64,000 nt of DNA from JAAZKA01 sp034926225 (GTDB lineage Bacteria > Bacillota > Clostridia > Oscillospirales > QAMX01): the NCBI GenBank assembly GCA_034926225.1, contig JAYFRF010000012.1, forward strand, positions 43,053 through 107,052, in the 5' to 3' direction. This document shows, piece after piece, positions 54,067-62,149 of the stretch. Under the pieces are notes generated by a model, which was not told the DNA's origin, made no database searches, and saw only the letters and a list, made by a program, of their open reading frames with translations. Within the stretch, counting starts at the first letter, position 1, and every line of letters begins with the position of its first letter. The translations under genes were made by a program, and so were the position numbers.

Positions 54067-54477
54067 TCAAGATTTCCGGAAACCGGTGATTTCCACTTTA
54101 GCGACGGCGTTCCCCAGATCGTCGGTGACGCTCGCGGTATAGAAGACGACGCTGCGGCCGTTTTTGACGCAGTCGGCTTGGGCGATGAGCCGGGCGCCGC
54201 GTGGGGAACCGAGGTAGGAGCAGTTTATGTTTACGGAGACGGTTTTCATGTCGCCGAGGTTTGACGCAATGGCGAAGGCAAAGTCGGCCAGGGTGCAGAC
54301 GACACCGCCCATGACGCCGCCGGCGGCGTTTTTATGCCGGGGTTCGATCGTGCAGTGTACCTGCGCGTGACCGGGCTCGGCTTCATCGATGACAGCGCCG
54401 GCGCATTCGGTGGCGTAGCGGTCGTTTGCGAATATCTTTCGGATATCGTCGAGTTCCATGCGGCTTTTTTCACTCAC
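54067..54477 (-). CDS. PaaI-type hotdog-fold thioesterase
   Basis: A 136-aa single hotdog domain. AAGGVMGGVVCTLADFAFAIA is the catalytic-loop/helix region of PaaI/YbgC-like acyl-CoA thioesterases and SVNINCSYLG the following strand. The GTG start at 54477 overlaps the GH4 stop as GTGA, so it is translationally coupled to the two upstream genes; an ATG at 54459 is the alternative. What acyl-CoA it uses and why it sits with sugar/lipid hydrolases is unclear. Confidence 0.85.
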   Translation of the reverse strand: MSEKSRMELDDIRKIFANDRYATECAGAVIDEAEPGHAQVHCTIEPRHKNAAGGVMGGVVCTLADFAFAIASNLGDMKTVSVNINCSYLGSPRGARLIAQADCVKNGRSVVFYTASVTDDLGNAVAKVEITGFRKS

Positions 54478-55994
54478 TTCAGCAGATTTAGTAAACCCTG
54501 ATAGGCGGGGTCAATGGTCTCCTTGGACGCGAGGGTCAGCCGGCACCAGAGCTCTCTCGCGGCGGTGGTGTCCGAGCCTATGGGGTAAGAAAGCAGCGCT
54601 TCATGCAAATCGCGCGGGTCACGCGTAAAGCAAGCGCGGGCGAGGAGCGTCTGATGCGCCGCGAGGGACGCGGTCATACCGTAAACGCCCTCGGGGACTT
54701 TCAAGCCTTCGATGGGATGCAGACCGTCGCGGTCTGCCGTGTGGGAGTATTCAAGCGCCATACCTTCCCCGATGTTCAAAACCGCGCCGGTATTGGGCGC
54801 GCTGACAGCGACACGCGTTACGCACGCGCCGGACAGACCGGAAAGCACCTTGCACTGGACGTCGCCGCGCGCGGCGACGGAGAACAGATGCAGGGCGGGG
54901 TCGTTCCACGGGATGTCGTCGGCGTTTCGGCGCGCATAAGCGGCGAAGGCGGCGTTCGCGGCGTCGCGGTCGGCGCGGCCGTGCGCGTCGGCTGCCGCAA
55001 GTGTGCGCATCGCGTCGGCGGAGAGCAGCTCGCCGTCGTGAGAGAGGGACGCGCCGTGATGAATCAGAGCGTCCTCGTGGAAATAATGGGAGAAGCCGTC
55101 GGCCTCGCCGGAAAACAGCAGGGCGCGGCGGTTTTTATAGAGGGATATGATTTTCCCTAAGCCGAAGCGCAGCCATTCGCGGGCGACGTCGCTGACATAC
55201 GGCCCGACTTCGAGCAGCTCGACGGGGTTTTCGACCTCGGCCAGGCGGCGGTCGAGCAGTGCGAAGAGGTCCTCGCCGTGGAGGGAGCCTTCGACGATGA
55301 ACGACGCGTGGTTGATGCCGGCGACAAGGACGTCGTAGTCGGGGTTATATGCATCCTTCCCCGTCAGAAGGCGTGTCAAGTCGTAGCCGTGGTTGTTGTG
55401 GCCCTCACAAACGCCATAGCAGCGAATTTTTGTGTAAGTACTGACCATACAGGAGAGGACGGCGACGGGGTTGGCGAAATCGAGCAGGATGGCGTTCGGG
55501 CAGACGCGTTCCATCGTCCGGGCGATATTTAAGAGGATCGGCGCGCCGCGCAGGGCTAAAAACGCGCCGGGGTAACTGACGTTGTCGGAGCCTAAGAAGC
55601 CGAAGCTCCAGCCAAGCTCCGACGACAGGTTCATCGCACGGGCGCCGCCCGCAAGCAGGGTCACGCTGACGACGTCCGCGCCTTCCAGGGCCTGTTCGAG
55701 GGTCAGATCCCAGCGGATGGTAACTTTTTCGGGATTGGCGCGAAACTCAGGGGATTTCTGGATCATTTCCGCCATCACCTGTGCGCGTACCGCGTCGAGA
55801 TCATAGCAGCGCAACTCCCCGCCCTCGCGGAACACGCCTTCCTTGAGAGCGCCGCGGACGGTGGACAGCAGGCGATGCGCGCCGCCGCCGATCATCGTAA
55901 AAATCACCGGACGCGCTCCCGGAGGCATTGCGTTCTGATTTCGGTTCGAGGCGGACAGTGTGCCGCTCGACCGGGAATTTTCAGGACAGGTCAT
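54474..55994 (-). CDS. Glycoside hydrolase family 4-like NAD-dependent enzyme
   Basis: A 506-aa GH4-type protein, which cleaves glycosides by an NAD+/Mn2+ oxidation-elimination route. It has the Rossmann opening FTMIGGGAHRLLSTVRG, LLDFANPVAVLSCMV, the metal-binding Cys in CYGVCEGHNNHGYDL and the His in VAGINHASFIVEG. The N terminus has about 28 extra residues before the Rossmann strand. It is divergent from the alpha-galactosidase (MelA) and phospho-glucosidase branches; substrate unknown. ATG at 55994 overlaps the upstream stop as ATGA, with AAGGAGG 7 bases upstream. Confidence 0.85.
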   Translation of the reverse strand: MTCPENSRSSGTLSASNRNQNAMPPGARPVIFTMIGGGAHRLLSTVRGALKEGVFREGGELRCYDLDAVRAQVMAEMIQKSPEFRANPEKVTIRWDLTLEQALEGADVVSVTLLAGGARAMNLSSELGWSFGFLGSDNVSYPGAFLALRGAPILLNIARTMERVCPNAILLDFANPVAVLSCMVSTYTKIRCYGVCEGHNNHGYDLTRLLTGKDAYNPDYDVLVAGINHASFIVEGSLHGEDLFALLDRRLAEVENPVELLEVGPYVSDVAREWLRFGLGKIISLYKNRRALLFSGEADGFSHYFHEDALIHHGASLSHDGELLSADAMRTLAAADAHGRADRDAANAAFAAYARRNADDIPWNDPALHLFSVAARGDVQCKVLSGLSGACVTRVAVSAPNTGAVLNIGEGMALEYSHTADRDGLHPIEGLKVPEGVYGMTASLAAHQTLLARACFTRDPRDLHEALLSYPIGSDTTAARELWCRLTLASKETIDPAYQGLLNLLK

Positions 55995-57433
55995 AATGTT
56001 TCCTCCTTCGGTTCGATTTCGTCAAGCACCTCGGCCGCCGCGCGCTCGGCAGTCTCCTGCCAGCCCGCGCCGAGGAAGCACTCGATCGTTTCATAGCCGC
56101 CGTTTTGGTAGCTTGCGGCGGGGGCGCCGTAGTGCATATAGCCGTTGGCGTACGCCGCGATGAAGGTTTTCGGAATGGGGGACGCCGCCCGGATGCGCTG
56201 TCCGACCTCGCTTAACAGCTCGACCGGCACCGAAAGCAGCGCGCAGTCGCCGATGCCGAGGGCGGTCACCTCTCCGTCGACGGTATCTGCGCCGGCCGCG
56301 CGGTTATAGTCCTCATGCCACGAAAGCGTGTCCAGCGTGGATGCGATTTTCGACAGCTTTTCCATCGTTTCGACGTTTTGTATGTATTTTTCAAGGTTTT
56401 TACGGTTGATTGTATCCTGATCGCGCAGCTGGGTTAAACCGCGTTCTTCCTCGCGCAGATAGGCATACTTATGCGCGAGCGGATAATCGGGAGAAACGAG
56501 GTACTTCATATATAAGGGAAGGAAGGTGCGAAAATCGAGGGGGCAGTCCGCAAGGGACGCAACCAGCGCATCGCATTCAGCGAGAAGTTTTCCCCTGTAG
56601 TCGGGGATATCCGCGCGGCGCGGGAAGGTCACGCCGCGGCGGGCTGCGCGCAGGACAACATCCCGCGTTTCGATCCCGCGCCAGACGTCCAGCGCGGCGA
56701 GTCCGAGCGAAATTCCCGGTTCCTCGCAGCATTTCGGGCGGTCGTAGTCCTTATAGGCAATTTCCGTGACGTCGCCTCCGCAGGATTGAAAGAAGATCGC
56801 GTCCGCGCCGGTCTTTTGCCGCAGGAGCCGTTCCGCGACGCCGGGGTAGTTTGCGGTGACCGCGTTCGACGCATAGCCGAGGAGCGGGTGGCAGCCAAAG
56901 GTGAACAGCGTGCAGAGCGGCGAACCGTCCGCGCGGTCGACGCGCAGCACGCCGACCGTGTCGTCGAAGGCATCGAGGGCCGCGATTTCCCGGTCGGGCG
57001 GCAGTGGATGCGCCTGCCGGATGGTCCAAGCGGAGCCGCTCGAGAGCTTTAAGGTACGGTTTACGGCGAACGACGGGTCGTGTCCGATGCCGGAGCCGAC
57101 GCGGGCGGGTTCGAGCGTGTCGATCGCCTGCCGCACGGCGTCCGCGGCGGCGGCGAGCACCTCGTCCTGCGGACGAAGCATGCGTCCGGGGGTATGGGTA
57201 TGCGTGGCACCGCCAAGAAGGAAGGTCACGCCGAGGGGTACGAGAGAGCGGCGCAGCGCGGGGAAGAACGCGTCGTCGAGATCGCCGATGCCGCCGCCGA
57301 GGCAGATGGTATCGAGCGAGACGAGAGCCGCGCGGGTGGCGCCGTCGTCGAGGACGAGAGCCTTGACATAGAGGGGATCGTGGATATTTCCCTCGCGTGT
57401 GGTAATTTCGGCGCGGGCAAAACCGGATTTCAT
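55991..57433 (-). CDS. Neutral/alkaline ceramidase-like N-terminal domain protein
   Basis: A 480-aa protein that resembles the N-terminal domain of neutral ceramidases: GFARAEITTREGNIHDPLYVKALVLDDG, ATHTHTPGRM (metal-binding His pair region), FGCHPLLGYASNAVTANYPG and FFQSCGGDVTE. It lacks a signal peptide, so it is cytosolic, unlike classical ceramidases. Ceramidase-like domain proteins in gut bacteria are often encoded near glycosidases and their substrates are mostly unknown. First gene of the ceramidase-like/GH4/thioesterase operon with its own promoter. Confidence 0.75.
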   Translation of the reverse strand: MKSGFARAEITTREGNIHDPLYVKALVLDDGATRAALVSLDTICLGGGIGDLDDAFFPALRRSLVPLGVTFLLGGATHTHTPGRMLRPQDEVLAAAADAVRQAIDTLEPARVGSGIGHDPSFAVNRTLKLSSGSAWTIRQAHPLPPDREIAALDAFDDTVGVLRVDRADGSPLCTLFTFGCHPLLGYASNAVTANYPGVAERLLRQKTGADAIFFQSCGGDVTEIAYKDYDRPKCCEEPGISLGLAALDVWRGIETRDVVLRAARRGVTFPRRADIPDYRGKLLAECDALVASLADCPLDFRTFLPLYMKYLVSPDYPLAHKYAYLREEERGLTQLRDQDTINRKNLEKYIQNVETMEKLSKIASTLDTLSWHEDYNRAAGADTVDGEVTALGIGDCALLSVPVELLSEVGQRIRAASPIPKTFIAAYANGYMHYGAPAASYQNGGYETIECFLGAGWQETAERAAAEVLDEIEPKEETL

Positions 57434-57465
57434 AGAACATCGCCGCCCTTATTCATGATGGCTTC

Positions 57466-57494
57466 ACTATACCACGTCCGCGAGGGAAAATCAA
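57466..57494 (-). promoter_or_regulatory. Promoter for the ceramidase-like/GH4/thioesterase operon
   Basis: Minus strand: TTGATT (57494-57489), 17-base spacer, TATAGT (57471-57466), about 32 bases before the start. It lies just past the stop of the TepA-like gene. Confidence 0.78.
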
Positions 57495-57500
57495 CACCTT

Positions 57501-58217
57501 TTAGCCGTCGATCTGCGCGTGCAGGGCACGCAGGGCGTGGGAAAGCCCTCCGAGCTCGTCGATGAGTCCCATCTCCACGGCCTCCGCACCGTCGATGACG
57601 GTTCCCATATCGCTTGCCAGCTCGTCCGTCTCAAGCATCAGCTTCCGGAAGAGGGCTTCGTCCATGCGCGAATTGGACGTGACGAAGTGGACGATGCGTT
57701 CCTGCATCTTCATAAAGTAGGCGAACGTCTGAGGCACGCCGATGACCATGCCGTTGAACCGCACGGGGTGAATCGTCATGGTAGCGGACGGCACGATGAA
57801 GCTGCGCTTGGAGGCGACGGCCAGCGGCACGCCGATGGAGTGACCGCCGCCGAGCACGAGCGACACGGTCGGCTTTTCCATGCTGGAGATCATCTCCGCG
57901 ATGGCGAGCCCGGCCTCGACGTCACCGCCAACGGTGTTCAGGATGATGAGCAGACCGCGGATGTCGGGGCTTTCCTCGATCGCGGCGAGTTGGGGGATGA
58001 CATGCTCGTACTTTGTCGTCTTGGACGACGACGGCAGTACGTTGTGACCCTCGATCTGGCCGACAATGGTTAAGCAGTGCACCGCGCCGCCGGGGTTTTC
58101 CGTGGTGACGGAGCCTGTTTTCGCCACCTCGTCGGCGACGCGTTCTTCGACGGTGCGCTCCTCATCGCGGGAGCGTTCGTCGTCTTCCTCGTTTTTTGCG
58201 GTTGCTGCAAGGTACAT
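57501..58217 (-). CDS. TepA-like ClpP-family protein
   Basis: A 238-aa ClpP/crotonase-fold serine protease relative. S127 in LGGGHSIGVPLA and H150 in TMTIHPVRFNG match the catalytic Ser and His; NTVGGDVEAGLAIAEMI is the conserved oxyanion/Gly region. TepA (YmfB) of Bacillus has been linked to protein export and germination. The first 40 residues are Glu/Asp/Arg-rich and probably disordered. ATG at 58217 follows GGAGG with 7 bases spacing, chosen over a frame from 58259. The Ser-His pair suggests it is active. Confidence 0.87.
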   Translation of the reverse strand: MYLAATAKNEEDDERSRDEERTVEERVADEVAKTGSVTTENPGGAVHCLTIVGQIEGHNVLPSSSKTTKYEHVIPQLAAIEESPDIRGLLIILNTVGGDVEAGLAIAEMISSMEKPTVSLVLGGGHSIGVPLAVASKRSFIVPSATMTIHPVRFNGMVIGVPQTFAYFMKMQERIVHFVTSNSRMDEALFRKLMLETDELASDMGTVIDGAEAVEMGLIDELGGLSHALRALHAQIDG

Positions 58218-58317
58218 AGTGGTTCCTCCCGTCCATAATATATCCGGGAGTATGCGCAAAAAGCTCGATTTTATACGATAAGGTCCGCTTGGCGCAGTGC
58301 AGCGGCGCGGGCGGAGT

Positions 58318-59124
58318 TCATCCGCCCGGCGTAACGGCTACCGCCGCGCAGACCTCGGCGAGCATCGTCCCCACCTCCGCGTAGAGCAGGAACGTCGTCT
58401 TTACTCCGCAGTTTTCCGCCACGCGCAGCTTTTGCGCGATGGTGGAGGCGTCGTCGTAGAGGACGAAATGGGCGCGGCGGTCGGGCGCGAGATAGGTAAA
58501 ATACTTCGCGCACAGTTCCGACGAGAAAAAAGACATGGGAGCCTGCGCGTCGAGCATATGGGCAAGCTCGGCTTCGGATAAGCGCTTGCCTCCCCCTTCT
58601 CCCACCGGCAGGGCGAAGTCGGTACGCGTGGGCATAACCTCCAGCGCAACCCGCTCGGGGGTGTAGCGCTCGCAGGCGGCGAGCAAGACGCCGGAGAGCG
58701 ACCCCTCGGCGACGGCGCTGCCGATCAGAACATGCGCGCCGGGGGCATAGGGCTCATACGCGGGCGAGGTATAAAGCGGCAGCTTCCGTACGGCGGCGAC
58801 GCGGGCAAGCTCGCCTACGACCTCGCGCAGTACGGGGGATTCCTCCCGGGCAAAATCCGCAACGATGCCGACGGAGGCGCGGGAGGCAAGCTCCGCCGCG
58901 ACGTCGCCGCCGAAGCGCTGGATATCGAAGGGCTGCCCGTCGAAGCCCGCGTCGCATATGACCGGCATCCCGCCGCGCCCGACGGTACCCGCGTCGCGCA
59001 TGAGCCGCCCGCCGACGATGCGGTAGCTTAAATACGCCAGGTTCGCGCCACGCGCGGATTCTATCGCAAACGCCGCGCCGATTTCCGACGGCATGACGGC
59101 GAGCACAAAGTTTTTACAATCCAA
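58318..59124 (-). CDS. Conserved-looking protein of unknown function (268 aa)
   Basis: No family recognised. The protein has no signal or membrane helix, alternates beta strands and helices (LYTSPAYEPYAPGAHVLIGS, SFFSSELCAKYFTYL, HFVLYDDASTIAQKLRVAENCGVKTTFLLYAEV broken by a loop) and looks like an alpha/beta domain with a TIM-barrel-like C terminus. The TTG start at 59124 has AAGGGGG 8 bases upstream; internal ATG codons are possible alternatives. It is divergent from yqeG, and follows no gene in an operon. Confidence 0.65.
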   Translation of the reverse strand: MDCKNFVLAVMPSEIGAAFAIESARGANLAYLSYRIVGGRLMRDAGTVGRGGMPVICDAGFDGQPFDIQRFGGDVAAELASRASVGIVADFAREESPVLREVVGELARVAAVRKLPLYTSPAYEPYAPGAHVLIGSAVAEGSLSGVLLAACERYTPERVALEVMPTRTDFALPVGEGGGKRLSEAELAHMLDAQAPMSFFSSELCAKYFTYLAPDRRAHFVLYDDASTIAQKLRVAENCGVKTTFLLYAEVGTMLAEVCAAVAVTPGG

Positions 59125-59139
59125 ACCCGAGTTTCCCCC

Positions 59140-59168
59140 TTTTCATTTTCCGATAGTCGTGGTACAAT
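59140..59168 (+). promoter_or_regulatory. Promoter for yqeG
   Basis: TTTTCA (59140-59145), 17-base spacer, TACAAT (59163-59168). The -35 is weak. Confidence 0.5.
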
Positions 59169-59205
59169 CAGTTTATGAACAAAATGGGGAGTGTAGTACG
59201 AAAAT

Positions 59206-59712
59206 ATGAAACACCCTTTGCGGCCGGATCTGGTTTTCCGAAGGGTTTCCGATATCAAACCGGGGCTTCTGCGCGATATGGGAATTACCACCGTATTATG
59301 TGATTTGGATAACACGCTTGTCGCCCCGAAGCGACGCCGCCCGACGCCGAGCGCCATTGCTTGGCTGGAGTGCATGCGCGCCGGCGGTATCCGCGTGATG
59401 CTGGTTTCGAATAATTCGATGAAGCGGGTACGCGAATTCTGCCGCAATCTCCCGTTCGACGGCATTCCGCAGGCGCGAAAACCTTTGCCGTTCGGACTGA
59501 CACGGGCGCGCAGGACCCTTCATGCGACGGTAGCGGAGACCGCCTTCCTCGGCGATCAGCTGTTCACCGATATCCTCGCCGCACGCCTTGCCGGGCTGAC
59601 CGCTCTTTATGTCCGACCGGTGAAGCCGGAAAAGGGATGGTTTTTCAATCTCAAGCGCCGCCTCGAGCAGCCCTTTTTACGGGGATTTGAGGATGTGCTT
59701 AAAGACTCTTAA
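59206..59712 (+). CDS. yqeG: YqeG-family HAD phosphatase
   Basis: A 168-aa HAD-superfamily phosphatase of subclass IIIA. Nucleophile and acid are D33 and D35 in LCDLDNTLVAP; Ser in VSNNS, Lys in ARKPLPFG and the FLGDQLFTDILAA acidic motif complete the site. In Bacillus yqeG is next to yqeH and aroE, but its substrate is not settled. Next gene begins 70 bases downstream. ATG at 59206 with GGGAG about 13 bases upstream; no better start is seen. Confidence 0.93.
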   Translation: MKHPLRPDLVFRRVSDIKPGLLRDMGITTVLCDLDNTLVAPKRRRPTPSAIAWLECMRAGGIRVMLVSNNSMKRVREFCRNLPFDGIPQARKPLPFGLTRARRTLHATVAETAFLGDQLFTDILAARLAGLTALYVRPVKPEKGWFFNLKRRLEQPFLRGFEDVLKDS

Positions 59713-59782
59713 CATTATTGGAACATTTTGCCCGCACCTGTCGTCTTATTTTAGCAGAAACCCGATGAAGGGAGGTTTTCGC

Positions 59783-60466
59783 ATGAAGAAGACATGGGTG
59801 CGGATTTTATTGGCGGTACTTTTATTATTACTGATCGCGGTAGTCGGGCGAATGGTTACGACGAAGCCTTCCGCACAGAATGGCACATCGACGACACAGG
59901 TGAGTTCCGTTCCGGTTACGGAAAAGCCCGTGATCTATCTGTATCCCGAGACGCCCCTGCCTGTCACGGTCACGCTGACCCTCGACGGTACGCTCGGCAC
60001 GGCCTATCCCGCGCCCGATGCGGACGGCGCGTGGCGGGTCACGGCGTACCCCGACGGTACGCTTGAGGGCGCGGACGGGCGCGAGTACAGCTATCTGTTC
60101 TGGGACGGCACGCTCGACACAGCGTATGACTTTTCGGAGGGCTTCTGCGTCGCAGGGGAGGATACGGCGGCTTTTCTGCAAGAGACGCTCGCCGCCATGG
60201 GCATGACGCCGCGGGAGTATAACGAAATGATCGTCTACTGGCTGCCGAAGATGGAGCATAACGCCTACAACCTGATCTCGTTCCAGTCGGACGCGTATAC
60301 GGACGCGGCAAGGCTGACCGTCGAACCCGCGCCCGACAGCCTGCTCAGAGTTTTCATGGCATGGAAACCTCTGACCGAACCGACAGAAATTGAGCCGCAG
60401 ACATTTACCCCGTTTACCCGGAACGGCTTCACCGCCGTCGAATGGGGCGGCACAGAAGTAAAGTAG
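59783..60466 (+). CDS. Membrane-anchored exported protein of unknown function
   Basis: A 227-aa protein with one N-terminal membrane helix (about residues 5-24, IVGR after poly-Leu) and an exported beta-rich domain. KPVIYLYPETPLPVTVTL is a hallmark of a widespread uncharacterised domain, and WVLPKMEHN-like YWLPKMEHNAYNL follows. No catalytic function is known to me. ATG at 59783 with GGAGG 7 bases upstream; a longer frame from 59687 overlaps yqeG. Terminator at 60480. Confidence 0.75.
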   Translation: MKKTWVRILLAVLLLLLIAVVGRMVTTKPSAQNGTSTTQVSSVPVTEKPVIYLYPETPLPVTVTLTLDGTLGTAYPAPDADGAWRVTAYPDGTLEGADGREYSYLFWDGTLDTAYDFSEGFCVAGEDTAAFLQETLAAMGMTPREYNEMIVYWLPKMEHNAYNLISFQSDAYTDAARLTVEPAPDSLLRVFMAWKPLTEPTEIEPQTFTPFTRNGFTAVEWGGTEVK

Positions 60467-60479
60467 CGGAAGAAAGAAA

Positions 60480-60539
60480 AGAGAGCATTTGCGTACCGAA
60501 GGCATTTCCAACGCCGCGTTCGGTACTCAGATGCTCTCT
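60480..60539 (+). terminator. Long hairpin after the exported-protein gene
   Basis: AGAGAGCATTTGCGTACCGA (from 60480) pairs with the arm ending ATGCTCTCT (60519-60539) over 21 positions with one wobble and one mismatch. A second hairpin, AAAACGCC (60548-60555) with GGCGTTTT (60560-60567), follows at once. Confidence 0.75.
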
Positions 60540-60582
60540 TCGTATAAAAAACGCCCGCAGGCGTTTTCCTACCGTCTCCAAA

Positions 60583-60670
60583 AAAGTTGCTTTCTTATCC
60601 AATATTCTTTCTCCCGGAGAAAGAATATTGGCGCGGGGTGGTCCGGAGGGGCCGAGGAGGCCCCTCCGGA
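60583..60670 (+). repeat. Three-hairpin element, copy 2 (B-C only)
   Basis: Stem B, CCAATATTCTTTCTCC (60599-60614) with its complement (60616-60631); linker CGCGGGGTGG; stem C, TCCGGAGGGGCC (60642-60653), loop GAGGA, complement (60659-60670). The linker differs from copy 1 at one base and the preceding TTGCTTTCTTAT matches its A-B linker, while the stems differ in sequence yet pair perfectly. Stem A is missing. Confidence 0.82.
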
Positions 60671-60678
60671 AGTATCGA

Positions 60679-61440
60679 TCAGATCATACGAAGCATATTG
60701 CGATAGGAAAGCGCCAGCGAATCGACCGGATCCCCGGGGCAGGTGTCCTGCTCGACGATATACCACTTGACGCCGATGGAACGGCAGGCGGCGATGATGT
60801 CCGGCCAGTTGAGGACGCCCTCGCCGATTTCGGCATACGTCGGACCTTCCTTGTAGTTGTGCAGATCCTTAAAATGGACGCAGTCCATGCGGCCGCCAAC
60901 CTTGCGGATCCACTTGACGGGATCGTTGTAGCCGCGCACCACCCAGTGGGTATCGATTTCGAACTGCCAGGAATCCGGATTGCCTTCCTCAAAGAGGATG
61001 TCCATCAGGGATTCGGTGCCAAAGGAGGCAAATTCGAAATGGTGGTTGTGATAAACCGCGATCTGACCCGCGTCGCGCAGGGCAAGGCCGATTTCGTTGA
61101 ACTTCTTCACAAAAGCGCGGCAGGCATCTACGCTCTCGCGGGCTTCCAGAGGCATACCGCCGATGCCGACATACTTGCAGCCGAGCTTTTTATGGTTTGC
61201 GATGACGGTGGGGAGGTCGTCGACCATCTCCTGGAAGCCGATATGGGTGGCGCAGACCTCGAGGGCATGCTTTTTGGCGAGGTCAGCGAGGACGTCGACG
61301 CCATTCTGCCAGAAACCGGAAATCTGAATCGCGTCGTAGCCGGCCGCCTTGACGCGGCCGAAGGCGATATCGGTGGCCTCGGGCGTTTTGCAAAGGTCGC
61401 GGATGGTGTAACCCTGCGCGGCAATCTGATTCTTCTTCAC
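60679..61440 (-). CDS. Sugar phosphate isomerase/epimerase-like TIM barrel (AP endonuclease 2 fold)
   Basis: A 253-aa xylose-isomerase-like TIM barrel. Metal-binding residues lie in HNHHFEFASF, FEIDTHWVVRG, CVHFKDLHNY and the Glu in GEGVLNWPDII and WYIVEQDTCPGDP. These proteins isomerise or epimerise sugars and inositols. The GTG start at 61440 has GGAG 9 bases upstream; a much longer frame through the next gene was rejected. It is the last gene of the holA operon by position (17 bases after the previous gene), yet its metabolic role seems unrelated. Confidence 0.88.
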   Translation of the reverse strand: MKKNQIAAQGYTIRDLCKTPEATDIAFGRVKAAGYDAIQISGFWQNGVDVLADLAKKHALEVCATHIGFQEMVDDLPTVIANHKKLGCKYVGIGGMPLEARESVDACRAFVKKFNEIGLALRDAGQIAVYHNHHFEFASFGTESLMDILFEEGNPDSWQFEIDTHWVVRGYNDPVKWIRKVGGRMDCVHFKDLHNYKEGPTYAEIGEGVLNWPDIIAACRSIGVKWYIVEQDTCPGDPVDSLALSYRNMLRMI

Positions 61441-61456
61441 AGGTTTTCGCTCCTTT

Positions 61457-62149
61457 TTATATGATTTTATAGATATAACCCCGCTTATCGTGGGAAAGGC
61501 GCGCGGCAAGCTGCTGCTCATGCAAAATCCGCAGCGCGGACTGAGCCGACGCGCGGGGGATATGCGCGCATTTGGCAAAATCCCGGGAGGTGAACTCGTC
61601 CGACAGGCCCTCGGGAAGCAGCCCGTACAGATCGTCTTTAGATCGGACGGTATAGTCGTCGCGGACGCCGCGCAGGACGCGGTCGATATGCGTGGCGCAG
61701 CGCTTTTTATGCTCGTCCCAACCGTCGAGCGCCCGGTACTCGTCCAGCTCCAAAAGGAGGAGGCGGACCGCGAAGTCCGGATGTCCGAGAAACTCCGCGA
61801 GGGAGGCAAGCTCCGTCCAGAGCGCGCAGCGGGTGCAGCGCTTGGGGCTTTTTCGCCCTTCGGTACAGTCTCCCGTTGCGGGATCGACCCAGAAAAGGCG
61901 TTTTTCGGCCGCGGCGGGATAGACGACGGTGACGGGGCAAACCTCGAGCAACCGTTCGACCTTGCGGCGCAGCTTATAGAAGTCGCGCGTCTGGATTTCG
62001 AACACGCCCGCGTCGTTGTACACGTCCGCGATATGCCCTGCGACACGTACCTCGTGATGGGAAATGTCCGGGTCGATATAGCTCTTCATCGCGGCATGTA
62101 GCGACGTTTCGTTTTCCGTACCAATGCTGTGAAGACTATTTTCCGGCAT
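61457..62149 (-). CDS. Putative PD-(D/E)XK-like domain plus winged-helix protein
   Basis: A 230-aa cytosolic protein of unrecognised family. Residues about 22-70 read SYIDPDISHHEVRVAGHIADVYN then FEIQTRDFYKLRRK, which has the E...D...ExQ spacing of PD-(D/E)XK nucleases. Residues 95-120 hold a CxxC-type pair (KRCTRCALW). Residues about 165-230 look like a winged helix (SRDFAKCAHIPRASAQSALRIL). It overlaps the M5-like gene by 14 bases (start ATG at 62149), so it is coupled to it. DNA- or RNA-processing is the likely theme (inference). Confidence 0.68.
   Translation of the reverse strand: MPENSLHSIGTENETSLHAAMKSYIDPDISHHEVRVAGHIADVYNDAGVFEIQTRDFYKLRRKVERLLEVCPVTVVYPAAAEKRLFWVDPATGDCTEGRKSPKRCTRCALWTELASLAEFLGHPDFAVRLLLLELDEYRALDGWDEHKKRCATHIDRVLRGVRDDYTVRSKDDLYGLLPEGLSDEFTSRDFAKCAHIPRASAQSALRILHEQQLAARLSHDKRGYIYKII

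Noticed and set aside
60679..62046. A 455-codon frame joining the TIM-barrel gene to its upstream neighbour
   Set aside because: The upstream half is a shifted reading of the winged-helix gene; the GTG at 61440 with a good binding site starts the true product.
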